A stretch of 64,000 bases of DNA, taken from NCBI RefSeq assembly GCF_004124235.1, contig NZ_CP032487.1, forward strand, positions 868,001 through 932,000. The letters run 5' to 3'. Of the stretch, positions 1 through 8,595 are shown piece after piece. The notes under the pieces were generated by a model. It was not told the DNA's origin, did not search any database, and saw nothing but the letters and a program-made list of their open reading frames with translations. Positions within the stretch are counted from its first letter, which is position 1. Every line of letters begins with the position of its first letter. The DNA comes from Yersinia hibernica. GTDB taxonomy: Bacteria; Pseudomonadota; Gammaproteobacteria; Enterobacterales; Enterobacteriaceae. The position numbers and the translations under genes were made by a program.

Positions 1-14
1 AACAAAAAACTGAC

Positions 15-569
15 TCAAGCACCATTGATTACCCGCTGAAAGTAGTCTAAACCGGTGGTTTCCATGGCTTCCACGTCCTGTTCTGCCAGGTGCAGGAAAG
101 GACGCGCAGGCATCTTGATGGTATGCGCACCCACCGTGGTGGTCTGCACAAAATTGGACTTCGATTTTTTGACGAACCGGTTACCGACTTCCCCGTTTTT
201 ATACTGTTTAAAATGCACATCCTGCTTGCGGGCCTTACGTTTTATCTCACCACCAAACTGGTGAATGGGGCCATAGACCGAATTGGTACCCACACTGGCG
301 CTGTCATTATCGCTCTCCTGCACGATACTCGCCGCCAGTCGGCCCGATAATTGCAGAATTTGGCCACCGGCGCGTTTCTTCGCATAAGCCGGACTCCATC
401 CCATCCAGGCAGGCCGCCCCTGATTTTTAAAGTTCTCTTCAGCAGCATCACCCATGGCTGCTGCGAGCTCGCGCATCAGGGGCTCACGGTGCTCCAGTTT
501 GCTGATAAGTTCGCCCAGGGAACGCTCAAAATCAGTGACATTAAATTTAATACCGATACTGCCCGCCAT
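15..569 (-). CDS. Mu gpG-like phage virion morphogenesis protein
   Basis: This 184-residue protein resembles the Mu G / Phage_tail_S virion morphogenesis family, which acts in tail completion and head-tail joining. Visible family features are the central stretch WxGWSPAYAKKR, the motif LQLSGRLAASI, the phrase YGPIHQFGGE and a C-terminal PARPFLHL. It follows the F-like head gene, with its start meeting that gene's stop, as in Mu. It is the last complete gene before the left edge. The family assignment is from recognised motifs, and the exact role is taken from the family. Confidence 0.85.
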   Translation of the reverse strand: MAGSIGIKFNVTDFERSLGELISKLEHREPLMRELAAAMGDAAEENFKNQGRPAWMGWSPAYAKKRAGGQILQLSGRLAASIVQESDNDSASVGTNSVYGPIHQFGGEIKRKARKQDVHFKQYKNGEVGNRFVKKSKSNFVQTTTVGAHTIKMPARPFLHLAEQDVEAMETTGLDYFQRVINGA

Positions 570-1831
570 TACAGACTCCCTGCCAGCACCGGCAAGCTGG
601 CTAACTCTTTACGCTGAACATCCGAGAGCGCCGCGCCTTTATTCATTAAGCTCAGCGGCAAGCCGGTATGACCGCCATTAAGCGGTGCTCTGACGCCAAT
701 GACCTCCTTTCCCTGGCGAACGAGATAAACCAGCGTATCGCCATCGAGCAGCGTGGCATCCGGTTGCTGTAACAATTTCGGCAATTGTCCCCATAACGGG
801 CCGGGGGCATCCAGTACCGCATTATCGAAAGCGGTTAAGGTTACCGTGGTGGGAGCCTGCCCGCGCATTTCCAGCTGCGTCAGGGTCTTGGGTTCAATAG
901 CCCCAAGGTGACGTAACGAACCCTTGGGGCTGGGCTGGAGTGACACCTGATTAACCCAGCGTTTAACATCGGTTGAAACGGCATTTAACAGGGTTTTATC
1001 GCTCAGAGTTTCTTTGACGGCGAGGGATGCCAGGCGCGGAGAGGCCACCGTAGATTTATCCATCAGCCGCTGCCCCAACGCGGACAAGTTGCCCTGGCCC
1101 GGATTATGGCCAAAGCCTGCATCCGGGGTATACAGTTCACCATTGATACGAAAAGCCTGAACCGTGCGCGTATCATTTGGCCCCCACGCCTGTTGCACCG
1201 TCTCAATTCTGTCCTGGCTGGATTGCACCGTCAGGCTGTAACGGCTGATATCGGCCTCCGAACGCGCCCGAACCCGGCAGCGACAACGGTAGCCATCCGG
1301 TGGATACATAAACTGCCAGACCGGGTCGTCATAACGGGCGGTAAACCCATTCAGGGCGGCATGTTTAGGACGGGTTAGCCTGTCCATCACCGCGACCCGC
1401 TCCCAATAGGGGCGGAACTCGGCGTTGGCGAGTTGCTCTTCATAGCGGCCCGCGTTATAGGCTGACTGCATATTGGTCTGGAAGATGGTTTTCAGACGCC
1501 GGGGCGTGAGCTGTTTCCCCTCCAGAACGCCATCCGCGTCGGCCACCAGTCCTTTCCCCATCCAGCCTTTTTGTTCCAGTGCCGGGATAAGCTGCTTTTT
1601 AAACTGCTCAAAGGTGGTGCCGTTACGCAGGCTGTCACTCAGGCTCTGGCGGACATCTTCCAGCACATCCTGCTTCAATATCCCTGCCACGGTGAATGCC
1701 GTGGCATGGGCGCGGGCTTCCACATCATGCCAGTTGAAGCCGATGGTATAGCCCTTCGATTCAAAGTAGCGAATAGCCTCCTCTGGCTTGAGCGTCATCG
1801 CCTGGGCCAGATTGACATCAGCTTTCGGCAT
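569..1831 (-). CDS. Mu gpF-like phage head morphogenesis protein
   Basis: This 420-residue protein is of the SPP1 gp7 / Mu F minor head family, a few copies of which sit near the portal. The diagnostic region lies at about residues 130-200: YNAGRYEEQL, then RPYWERVAVMDRLTRPKHAALNG and a cysteine-containing YPPDGYRCRCRV. The start is placed at the ATG read as MPKADVNL because GGGGG lies 7-8 bases upstream. A longer frame to 1858 lacks such a site. The start overlaps the end of the portal gene by 14 bases, suggesting translational coupling. The C-terminal 150 residues are less conserved in appearance. Confidence 0.88.
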   Translation of the reverse strand: MPKADVNLAQAMTLKPEEAIRYFESKGYTIGFNWHDVEARAHATAFTVAGILKQDVLEDVRQSLSDSLRNGTTFEQFKKQLIPALEQKGWMGKGLVADADGVLEGKQLTPRRLKTIFQTNMQSAYNAGRYEEQLANAEFRPYWERVAVMDRLTRPKHAALNGFTARYDDPVWQFMYPPDGYRCRCRVRARSEADISRYSLTVQSSQDRIETVQQAWGPNDTRTVQAFRINGELYTPDAGFGHNPGQGNLSALGQRLMDKSTVASPRLASLAVKETLSDKTLLNAVSTDVKRWVNQVSLQPSPKGSLRHLGAIEPKTLTQLEMRGQAPTTVTLTAFDNAVLDAPGPLWGQLPKLLQQPDATLLDGDTLVYLVRQGKEVIGVRAPLNGGHTGLPLSLMNKGAALSDVQRKELASLPVLAGSL

Positions 1832-3398
1832 TGATATGCCCCCAGATATCAGCCACAAATATGGCCTGGGTCAGCAGCTGCTGGAGCTGATTATCATCCA
1901 GCGCCGGATAACTGGCCGCGATAATATTGATGGCCTCGTCAGGCGACTGGCCCTGATTCAGCGCAGCAACCAATGGCGCAATAAGTTTGCCCATGGCCTG
2001 ATTGATGGCATCAGGCACTGTTTGCGCCTCATCCAGAACCACCTGCGCCGGATCATCCGTCTCCGGGTTCGCGGTTAATGCCGTAAAATATTTATACTGT
2101 AGGGGGGTAGATGCCAGAGATAAATTGGCTGACATCGGGGCGGGTTCTGGTGCGGTCAGTACCTCTTCGCCTTGCTGTGGTACAGGGATACCGAGTTTTT
2201 TATGTACCCAGGATGTTGGGATGCTCTTCATCCCGGCAATCACCAGATTAGATACCCCTTCAGAGAAGACTTTAATATCCTCAATATCGCGGGTATCAAA
2301 GACCAGTTTGGGCTGACGACGGGCGCTGACGTCTTTGCCATTGAGCGCCAGCAGCATCCGAATAAAGCCCCGGAAGAACCCCTCCAGTTGGCGGGCATCA
2401 GAGACCAGAATGTCATGACGCACATCGTTATGGACATTGCCCAGGGCATTGGTCGACGATTTGCCATCGGCCTGACTGGTGAGCGTTGCCCCTAAAATCA
2501 CTTTGGACTCGGTGCGCTCCGCCCAGTCAATCATGGCCTGGAACGGGTCAGACTGACCTACGGCGGCTGAGTGAAACTCAATCGAACTGCCATCAGGAAT
2601 AACCCCCGCCGCATCATGGCCCAGTGTCACCAGGGCATGAAGCAAGGAGTCTTTTTCTTTATCGGTGGCCCCCGGCATGTATTTACCGACACGCAAGGGC
2701 AGACCATAAATTTCTAAGAATTCCGCCATATCCCGCAAAGCATAGTTCTTAAACAGATACGGCCAGACCAGCACCCGGTATAAACCTGACTGTGCAATAA
2801 AGCCGGGTTTAGCGTTATGCGTATGCACCAGCCAGCCGAACGGCCAGAGCTCAGCACCATTAAAGGTGCCATCATTAAGGCGTATTTCGTCGTTGGTCTC
2901 CGGCGTAGTACTGAACCAGCGATGGGGGCGTAACACCATCTTGGTGGGTAACCAGGTATTGCCTTCCAGTTCCCAGGTCTCAATCTCCTGCGCGGCAAAG
3001 CCATGACCGATAGCATCAGCGGCATTGAGAATGACATCTTCCATATCTGGGATGGATTTCAACCAGGAAGAGACCACCATAGCCAGCTCTTTTTCAGCCG
3101 CAGTGGCGTTCTCTGGAGGCTCGATGCTCCAGTCCAGCGTCAACAAGGCATTCTTACGTTTGGCCATCTCCGAGAAAATATGCCCATCACGCTCCAGCAT
3201 ATCCTCAAACAAATCCGCCTGTGCGGACAGGTCACCCCGTTCTGCGGCTTCAAGAATATGGGGTAACTTGCGAATGCTCAGCCCCTTGGACGGATGCATT
3301 GGCCACTGGCGGTTAAGCTGTGCAACGCGTGAAGTCTGGGATTCTTTCAGGACTTCACGTTTAAGCGGACGACCATACTGGTCAACGATTTGTCCCAT
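1818..3398 (-). CDS. DUF935 portal protein (Mu gp29-like)
   Basis: This is a 526-residue portal protein of the DUF935 family, forming the ring through which DNA enters the head. The N-terminus MGQIVDQYGRPLKREVL and later motifs such as PHRWFSTTPET, YLFKNYALRDMAEFLEIYG and LGATLTSQADG are typical of Mu-like portals. The start at 3398 is chosen because the family begins with MGxIVDxxGxP. The open frame extends to 3566 but that part overlaps the terminase gene. It lies between the large terminase and the F-like gene, the standard Mu order. Confidence 0.92.
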   Translation of the reverse strand: MGQIVDQYGRPLKREVLKESQTSRVAQLNRQWPMHPSKGLSIRKLPHILEAAERGDLSAQADLFEDMLERDGHIFSEMAKRKNALLTLDWSIEPPENATAAEKELAMVVSSWLKSIPDMEDVILNAADAIGHGFAAQEIETWELEGNTWLPTKMVLRPHRWFSTTPETNDEIRLNDGTFNGAELWPFGWLVHTHNAKPGFIAQSGLYRVLVWPYLFKNYALRDMAEFLEIYGLPLRVGKYMPGATDKEKDSLLHALVTLGHDAAGVIPDGSSIEFHSAAVGQSDPFQAMIDWAERTESKVILGATLTSQADGKSSTNALGNVHNDVRHDILVSDARQLEGFFRGFIRMLLALNGKDVSARRQPKLVFDTRDIEDIKVFSEGVSNLVIAGMKSIPTSWVHKKLGIPVPQQGEEVLTAPEPAPMSANLSLASTPLQYKYFTALTANPETDDPAQVVLDEAQTVPDAINQAMGKLIAPLVAALNQGQSPDEAINIIAASYPALDDNQLQQLLTQAIFVADIWGHINAES

Positions 3399-3399
3399 A

Positions 3400-5055
3400 C
3401 TACCAACCTCCCGAGCCGAACCGACTACCGCGATCATTATCTCGGCTACGCGGCACCGGCGTAAATTCAAAGTGGCCCGCACCGGAAACAGCCAGCGCCC
3501 ACAACATGTGCAGGGCGTCCGGGCCATCATCATGATCGGCTTTGGGGAAATGACGTAATTGTTCAATCAGCGTGGTCTGACTGGAATGCAGACGGATCAA
3601 GCCGTTCACCATGTGCGGCTGCAATGATTCGATGCGTAACAGCTTATCGGTGTGAGGTATCACGGCGCGGGCGGGCACTGGCACACCGGCAATAGCGGAG
3701 CGCTTGATGAGCTCGGTACGCAGGAACTCCTGAAACTGCACGGTTTCAATGCTCCACACCAGGCAACGATAAGTCTGCTGCAACTCGATAATGTCCGAGA
3801 TTATCTTATCGGGAACCCGCTTACGGATAGCTGCCTCAACCACATCCAGAATGCCCGTGTAGCGGTTAAAGCCGCCGACCAATAAGGCGGAAGGGTCGCG
3901 GCTGGCACCCTGTTTACCCAGGCTAGGGTCACAAGCCCCGTAGAAAACCCACTCGGCCAGCCGGTTAACCCAAAAGTGAAACACACCTTCACCGGCAAAA
4001 ATCGCATCTTCACCACTGACCGGATCATTCTGGTATTCAGCATCAAAGGTGGCATGGCCATCACGCGCACGGATAAGCATCAACGCGAGGATAGGACGCG
4101 CAGACCAGGACACCATGGCCCCTTCGTCCATCTCGGCACGGTGCTGCCGATAGTAGGCATTGGCCAGCATCTCGCCATCTGACCCGTTGTTACGCAGGAT
4201 TTCTTCCCATTTATCCCACAGTGACATGTTGTCTGGCCAACGTATCAGGGCTTTAAAGCGGGCGACACGCCACAGCGGATTTTTAAGGGTACGGGACAGC
4301 ACAGAATCATAGTGCAGAATAGTCCCGATGTAGATCACATCGAGCTTACCACCCGCCGTTCCCAGTGGTAACACGGTCTTCTTCAGCCAGTTTTCCAGCT
4401 TCTCGCGCTGCTCCGGGCTGCGGACTTGCTCGTCATTCTCAATATCATCCAGCACGACCAGGTCAGGCCGATATGGCCCATGGCGTAAACCGCGCAGCTT
4501 CTTACCTGAGCCTGCCACCTGCACCTTGATATCGTTACGGGTCAGGATAGTCCCCATCTGCCACACACGGCCCGCACCACAGATATCAGGGAAATCCATC
4601 AACAGACGCGGGTTATAGACCAGTTCCGCCTTGATGGCTTCCAGCATCGGATACGCCTGGTCGATGGAGTCCATTACGATGACCGGGTAATGCTTGATGC
4701 CACAAATGATTGTCCACAGTACAAAGAGCTGACTGACAAGGGTAGATTTTGCTTCACCACGCGGGGCGGCAATGGCATCGTTCTCGCCTTTGGGACTGGC
4801 GACTATCTCCGGCAGACGACTGAACAGATATTTATGCAGTTCGCTCTTATCTTTATGACGCACATAATGCGGGAAATAGTTCTCGATAAAGAACTCATAC
4901 CCCGTCACCGGGTCTCTTACCTGCTGGTGACGCTGAGCAATAGCCGCCGCCGAGGGGTCAAAACCCACATCCTCGGCTTCAATGGTTCTGCGCAGGCTGG
5001 CGGCAAGGTCTGCCAGTTCGCTGACAAAGTCACGTGCGGTGAATTTCTTCGCCAT
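3400..5055 (-). CDS. Phage terminase large subunit (Mu gp28-like)
   Basis: This 551-residue ATPase-nuclease packages DNA into the prohead. A variant Walker A reads APRGEAKST at about residues 95-103, the Walker B reads LVVLDDIEND, and the nuclease half begins with GACDPSLGK. The start is the ATG of MAKKFTARDF at 5055. A frame extending to 5124 overlaps the next upstream gene and has no family support. One base separates its stop from the portal start. In Mu-like phages this enzyme packages the ends together with flanking host DNA. Confidence 0.92.
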   Translation of the reverse strand: MAKKFTARDFVSELADLAASLRRTIEAEDVGFDPSAAAIAQRHQQVRDPVTGYEFFIENYFPHYVRHKDKSELHKYLFSRLPEIVASPKGENDAIAAPRGEAKSTLVSQLFVLWTIICGIKHYPVIVMDSIDQAYPMLEAIKAELVYNPRLLMDFPDICGAGRVWQMGTILTRNDIKVQVAGSGKKLRGLRHGPYRPDLVVLDDIENDEQVRSPEQREKLENWLKKTVLPLGTAGGKLDVIYIGTILHYDSVLSRTLKNPLWRVARFKALIRWPDNMSLWDKWEEILRNNGSDGEMLANAYYRQHRAEMDEGAMVSWSARPILALMLIRARDGHATFDAEYQNDPVSGEDAIFAGEGVFHFWVNRLAEWVFYGACDPSLGKQGASRDPSALLVGGFNRYTGILDVVEAAIRKRVPDKIISDIIELQQTYRCLVWSIETVQFQEFLRTELIKRSAIAGVPVPARAVIPHTDKLLRIESLQPHMVNGLIRLHSSQTTLIEQLRHFPKADHDDGPDALHMLWALAVSGAGHFEFTPVPRSRDNDRGSRFGSGGW

Positions 5056-5059
5056 AGGG

Positions 5060-5254
5060 CTATTCCAGCGCCTTATTGATTTCGTTGATAAGACGGTCAC
5101 GACCTTGATGTGCCGTTTCGCCATATCCCGTATAAATTGACTGACGAATCAGCGCTAGACATTGATTCACCTTTTGAGCATTTATCAGGGAAGCCACACT
5201 GAATGCGTTCTTATGGGCGCTAGTTAATAACGCCCGATAGTCATACTTATCCAT
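5060..5254 (-). CDS. Small phage protein of unknown function
   Basis: This encodes 64 residues beginning MDKYDYRALLTSAH. It is wedged between the probable small and large terminase genes, overlapping the former by 8 bases. It has no recognised domain, is predicted helical and is soluble. The longer frame to 5278 starts further inside the upstream gene. The position suggests a packaging accessory, but that is inference only. Confidence 0.6.
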   Translation of the reverse strand: MDKYDYRALLTSAHKNAFSVASLINAQKVNQCLALIRQSIYTGYGETAHQGRDRLINEINKALE

Positions 5255-5747
5255 AGTGCTTCTCCACTTCATCACCAAAGGGTTCTAAGATTTCAACGAA
5301 CGCCGCTAAATGCTGAGGGTGCTTCTCAGAAATAAAGATGCTGAGTTTCTGAAGAACATCCAGCGCAATGGCCAGTTGACTGGTTTCCGGCAATATCTTC
5401 TTGCTGGCAGAAATGGCCTTATTAAACGCATCCGCCAGGCTGGCCAACAGTTCAACCCGCTGTTTCGCGGGAAGCTGTGAATCACCGTTAAGCTGCTCCA
5501 GCGTCGTTTGGTACTGTGTGACGAGTCCGGTCAGGACGGCCCGGCCAATCTCCTCCAGTCCGCCACCGGCGATAACATGCGCCGCCCGCAATTTATCCCA
5601 GTCATCACCAGCGTCCTGCGCCTCTTTTTTCCAGCGGCGGGCGGTAACAAATGACACCGCCGCTTGCGCGGCAGCGATTTCCAGCGACATCTGGCCGAAA
5701 ATGTACGACCTACGCAGCCTGTCCCGTGTTTCCTGCGGATGCGCCAT
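5247..5747 (-). CDS. DUF1804-like protein, probable terminase small subunit
   Basis: This 166-residue protein starts MAHPQETRDRLRRSYIFGQ. A helix-turn-helix follows at about residues 20-42 (LEIAAAQAAVSFVTARRWKKEA) and a helical oligomerisation region after it. This layout matches DUF1804 proteins of Mu-like phages, which occupy the place of Mu gp27 just before the large terminase and are thought to recognise the packaging site. The family call is from memory of the N-terminal motif, and DUF3486 is the alternative name for the equivalent gene. Confidence 0.75.
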   Translation of the reverse strand: MAHPQETRDRLRRSYIFGQMSLEIAAAQAAVSFVTARRWKKEAQDAGDDWDKLRAAHVIAGGGLEEIGRAVLTGLVTQYQTTLEQLNGDSQLPAKQRVELLASLADAFNKAISASKKILPETSQLAIALDVLQKLSIFISEKHPQHLAAFVEILEPFGDEVEKHYG

Positions 5748-5749
5748 AA

Positions 5750-6037
5750 TTACAGCCCCAAACGGGCTTTAATAAGCACGATAGCCGTCGCAATAATCCC
5801 CCCGGACAAACCTCCGGCAATGGCTCCGGCCATCGCACCACGGCGGGTGGCTTCGACCTGAATTGACGTAATATTGGTTTCTATCCGATCCAGTTTTACA
5901 TTGATGTCTGCCAATATTTCCAAGTCCTGCCCCGGAATAATGAGCTGGTCTAATTGGGTGCTGATTTTTTTCAGCGCACTGACTTCACTTTCAACGGCAT
6001 GAACACGTCGACTTCTGCGTTTCTGGCGTGATTTCAT
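5750..6037 (-). CDS. Small membrane-associated phage protein (gp26 position)
   Basis: This encodes 95 residues with a very basic N-terminus (KSRQKRRSRR), a central coiled coil (about 15-65) and a C-terminal glycine-rich hydrophobic segment (AMAGAIAGGLSGGIIATAIV) that may insert in a membrane. It lies in the place of Mu gp26, between the lysis genes and the small terminase. Its stop is 2 bases before the next start. The function is unknown. Confidence 0.65.
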   Translation of the reverse strand: MKSRQKRRSRRVHAVESEVSALKKISTQLDQLIIPGQDLEILADINVKLDRIETNITSIQVEATRRGAMAGAIAGGLSGGIIATAIVLIKARLGL

Positions 6038-6282
6038 TTGTCTGCCTTCTTATCCAGTTTGCTATCGATACGATCAATCGCGCTTCTTACTTCACGTAAT
6101 GTCGACATCAAGAGATCAAAGCTTGTTTTTGCATCTTCACGCCGTTGATAATCGGTCTTAATATTTTCAACCGACTTTTCCAGCGCGGTAATATCCTTTT
6201 TGAGTTCGTTAATCCATAAACCAAAAAGAGTAGAAACCAACCCCAAAATAATTTGGAATGCCATTGCCAGGTCAAATATCAC
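6034..6282 (-). CDS. DUF2730-like phage protein (gp25 position)
   Basis: This encodes 82 residues with an N-terminal membrane helix (FQIILGLVSTLFGLWI) and a long coiled coil to the end. This is the pattern of DUF2730 proteins found before terminase genes in Mu-like phages. It overlaps both neighbours by 4 bases, so translation is probably coupled to Rz. The function is not known. Confidence 0.7.
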   Translation of the reverse strand: MIFDLAMAFQIILGLVSTLFGLWINELKKDITALEKSVENIKTDYQRREDAKTSFDLLMSTLREVRSAIDRIDSKLDKKADK

Positions 6283-6866
6283 TTAGCACCGCCCGAATAA
6301 TATTTATTGAGTTGTATTAACTGTGTTTCTAATTGCTGGCACCATTTCCCGTAGTCAGCGGAGTGGGCAAGAATATCTTCTGGTGGTAACCCGCTACCGG
6401 TGGGCTGGGCTTCGTGGGCAGTTGGTACAGCACCGCTGGCGGCGGGTTGCATTCGCTGATCACAATCGGGGTAGCCGAGGGCTGACTGGTAGACGCACAG
6501 GCTGTTAGGCCCAAGGCCAGTATAAGTAGCGCCATCTTGTTGAGTTGCCTCATTGATTTGCCTTTTGAGTCTTTGATTATCGTTATGGAGAGCGTCGATT
6601 TTGGCCTGCAACTCAGCAGACAATTTATCGCCCAGCTGCTGAGCGGCTTTCTGACGCGCCAGCGCGGCAGTCAGGGCAGTACTGGCGTCATTCGCGGCCT
6701 GCGTCTTTTCTTCCTGCCAGGTAGTTTTAGCTTTACTAAATAACAACTGCTCATCAGAAAGCTGTTTGCCGTAAATCAATGCCGCCAGGGCAAACCCTGC
6801 AACGGCGGCAACAAGCAATGCCAACAGGGGTTTCCAATAGGTTTTAAGGAGCGTCAGAAGTGGCAC
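6279..6866 (-). CDS. Rz-like i-spanin
   Basis: This is a 195-residue inner-membrane spanin. It has one N-terminal transmembrane helix (LLALLVAAVAGFALAALIYG, about residues 14-33) followed by a long periplasmic coiled coil (about 40-110) rich in A, K, Q and E. I place the start at a GTG (6866) because GGAGG lies six bases upstream and the frame to 6971 would run through the holin-like gene. The spanin partner Rz1 is encoded entirely inside its 3' part in another frame. Together they fuse inner and outer membranes in the last step of lysis. Confidence 0.8.
   Translation of the reverse strand: MPLLTLLKTYWKPLLALLVAAVAGFALAALIYGKQLSDEQLLFSKAKTTWQEEKTQAANDASTALTAALARQKAAQQLGDKLSAELQAKIDALHNDNQRLKRQINEATQQDGATYTGLGPNSLCVYQSALGYPDCDQRMQPAASGAVPTAHEAQPTGSGLPPEDILAHSADYGKWCQQLETQLIQLNKYYSGGAK
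6329..6553 (-). CDS. Rz1-like outer-membrane lipoprotein spanin, nested in Rz
   Basis: This encodes 74 residues in a different frame within the Rz gene. The N-terminus MRQLNKMALLILALGLTAC ends in a lipobox (LTA-C19). The mature part is short and proline-rich (SATP, NPPPAV, KPSPPV), the hallmark of Rz1 o-spanins. The nested arrangement is the classical Rz/Rz1 architecture of lambda and related phages. The lipobox, the proline content and the position all agree. Confidence 0.8.
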   Translation of the reverse strand: MRQLNKMALLILALGLTACASTSQPSATPIVISECNPPPAVLYQLPTKPSPPVAGYHQKIFLPTPLTTGNGASN

Positions 6867-7098
6867 TGGAGACCTCCTTGTCGCGCTTGAGCGCCTGGTG
6901 TTTTGATGCCTGACTCTGAGTGACCCATGCGGCCAGATACAGACCAAACCAGATATCACCAGATTGGCCAAAGATGGTGGCCCACAGCAATGCGAGAGAA
7001 GACACGATAAATGCCCCCACCAGAGTGGTATCAGATGTCGATAACCGCCCCGATGCAGGGTTGGTGATAAGTTCTTTGAGGGTTTTGATTAAGGACAT
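6844..7098 (-). CDS. Holin-like phage membrane protein
   Basis: This 84-residue protein has two hydrophobic segments (TLVGAFIVSSLALLWATIF and DIWFGLYLAAWVT) and a charged C-terminal tail, which fits a small holin. It lies between the endolysin and Rz and overlaps both, the usual holin position. It could also be a lysis accessory of the DUF2644 type. Holin function is inferred from size, topology and context. Confidence 0.65.
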   Translation of the reverse strand: MSLIKTLKELITNPASGRLSTSDTTLVGAFIVSSLALLWATIFGQSGDIWFGLYLAAWVTQSQASKHQALKRDKEVSSATSDAP

Positions 7099-7727
7099 AG
7101 GACACGCTCAGCAACAGTTAAGCGAGACTGACGATCAGCAAGGCCATTGGTACCACCATTAATGACCCGAGTCAGTCCTTTAAAATCACTGCTATCAGCA
7201 TAGCGATTACAGCTATTTGCGTGCCAGAACCAGCCAGCCGAACGGGCGGCATACTCATCTTGCAGTAGCAGGTCAGGGTTAGTGATAAGGTCAATTTCTA
7301 ACGCATGGCCACAGCGATAATAATTATCCAGGAAGGTGATTTGTTTCAGGCCACGACCACGGAATTTCCAGCCATCACCGGGCGCGTTATTGCCGTAGCG
7401 CTTGCTGTAAACAAGGTTGGCAATGGCTTTCTGCCGCTCAATGGGGACTACAGTCTCACCCGGTTGACGGCCTAACATCTCGCATTGACCCGCTGTTAAA
7501 CGGGTATTAAAGGTCGCTTTTAAGCCTGCTACGCTGTAGTTAAATGATTCGGAAAGCGTTTTAAAACCCGCACTTTCATGCCCAACCTGAGCAATAAACG
7601 CCGCCTGACGGCGTGGTGTATCGATGCCGAATTCATTCATGGCCGACAAGACATGAGGATACCAACGTGCAGCAAGCGCGGGAGATAATGAGGCGGCTAG
7701 TTGAAACTGTGATAGAGAGATTTGCAT
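7089..7727 (-). CDS. GH19 chitinase-type endolysin
   Basis: This 212-residue peptidoglycan hydrolase belongs to glycoside hydrolase family 19. Motifs are FIAQVGHESAGF with the probable catalytic glutamate, then WKFRGRGLKQITFLDNY and a C-terminal RVINGGTNG. There is no signal peptide, so export depends on the holin. The start at MQISLSQF (7727) is preferred over the upstream ATG at 7739 because that is how the family begins and GGATGG lies just upstream. It opens the lysis cassette. Confidence 0.88.
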   Translation of the reverse strand: MQISLSQFQLAASLSPALAARWYPHVLSAMNEFGIDTPRRQAAFIAQVGHESAGFKTLSESFNYSVAGLKATFNTRLTAGQCEMLGRQPGETVVPIERQKAIANLVYSKRYGNNAPGDGWKFRGRGLKQITFLDNYYRCGHALEIDLITNPDLLLQDEYAARSAGWFWHANSCNRYADSSDFKGLTRVINGGTNGLADRQSRLTVAERVLCP

Positions 7728-7804
7728 GACACCATCCAATGGGTTGGGATGGTGTCAGTATTGCTATGGGAGCTTTATATAATCAGTGGAAGGGGTTCAG
7801 TGGG

Positions 7805-8143
7805 TTAGTTAGGCATTGCTTTGAGCGCGGCAAAAACAATATTCCAAACTTTTTCATTATCTGTAGGATTGATTTTTTTACAATCTACAGATTCATTACC
7901 AAAATCACCAGCATCTATTTTATCTGCACCGGTCAATATAATTATCTTGCGCCATGCACATGCATGAATAGGTGATTGCGGAATATAATCAGGCTCGCTA
8001 CTGCCATCCATATAGTAATGAGCAAGGTTCCGCTGTACCTGATAATCACCTTGTAATGCTTTATTCACCATATCTGTTTCTGACTCAGCATAGGCTGTGG
8101 CAGAACAGGCCAACATTAGCGCTATACAAAGGTATTTTTTCAT
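7805..8143 (-). CDS. Exported protein of unknown function
   Basis: This is about 112 residues with a clear signal peptide (MKKYLCIALMLACSATAYA) and a mature part of about 93 residues. The mature part contains ALQGDYQVQRNLAHYYMDG, which resembles a single Sel1-like helix pair, and two cysteines (HAC, DCK) that could pair in the periplasm. The first ATG is 5 codons earlier, where it touches the mor stop. It sits between the activator Mor and the endolysin. A role in lysis, exclusion or lysogenic conversion is possible but not shown. Confidence 0.6.
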   Translation of the reverse strand: MKKYLCIALMLACSATAYAESETDMVNKALQGDYQVQRNLAHYYMDGSSEPDYIPQSPIHACAWRKIIILTGADKIDAGDFGNESVDCKKINPTDNEKVWNIVFAALKAMPN

Positions 8144-8157
8144 TCTATTTAGCTCCA

Positions 8158-8595
8158 TTAAAATAAAGAATTCTGGTGAGAATCCATCATGTTTTTATTC
8201 TTTTCTAACAATCCCCAAGCGAACCTATCAGAGAAACCATACTTAGGGCATAGCTGAGTCATCACCATCAGGGAAGAGATGCCACTGTCACGCAACTGGG
8301 CGAATTCAGCCAGGAACGAGCGGTTACGTAACTCACGCAACGCCCGATCACAACGAGGCAGATAAAGAACTTCCCCGCCAAAATGCCTGACCAACAATTG
8401 TGCGTTCTCTTCGCCAATGGTTTCCCGTAACAAGGTGGCTCGGGCCGCGCCAAGTGCACGCAACCCTTTACCAATTGGGAAGGTAGTACCGCCCAACTTA
8501 TCGAGCAGGCGGGCTGTTGCGGGATAGCCGATCAACTCTGCAATCTGCTGGACAGACTCTGGCAATAGCGCTTTAACCTGCTCAATATTCATCAT
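8158..8595 (-). CDS. Mor family transcription activator
   Basis: This 145-residue middle-gene activator is of the Mu Mor/C family, which binds as a dimer upstream of phage promoters and recruits RNA polymerase. The dimerisation region LPESVQQIAELIGYPATARLLDKLGG and the C-terminal helix-turn-helix (RSFLAEFAQLRDSGISSLMVMTQLC) are visible. Its ATG overlaps the gemA stop in the form ATGA, with GAGGG upstream. By analogy it turns on lysis and morphogenesis genes. Confidence 0.88.
   Translation of the reverse strand: MMNIEQVKALLPESVQQIAELIGYPATARLLDKLGGTTFPIGKGLRALGAARATLLRETIGEENAQLLVRHFGGEVLYLPRCDRALRELRNRSFLAEFAQLRDSGISSLMVMTQLCPKYGFSDRFAWGLLEKNKNMMDSHQNSLF

Noticed and set aside
3400..3566. 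Extended N-terminus of the portal protein (to 3566)
   Set aside because: The extra 56 residues are encoded inside the terminase C-terminus and contain cysteine-rich sequence not seen in DUF935 portals.
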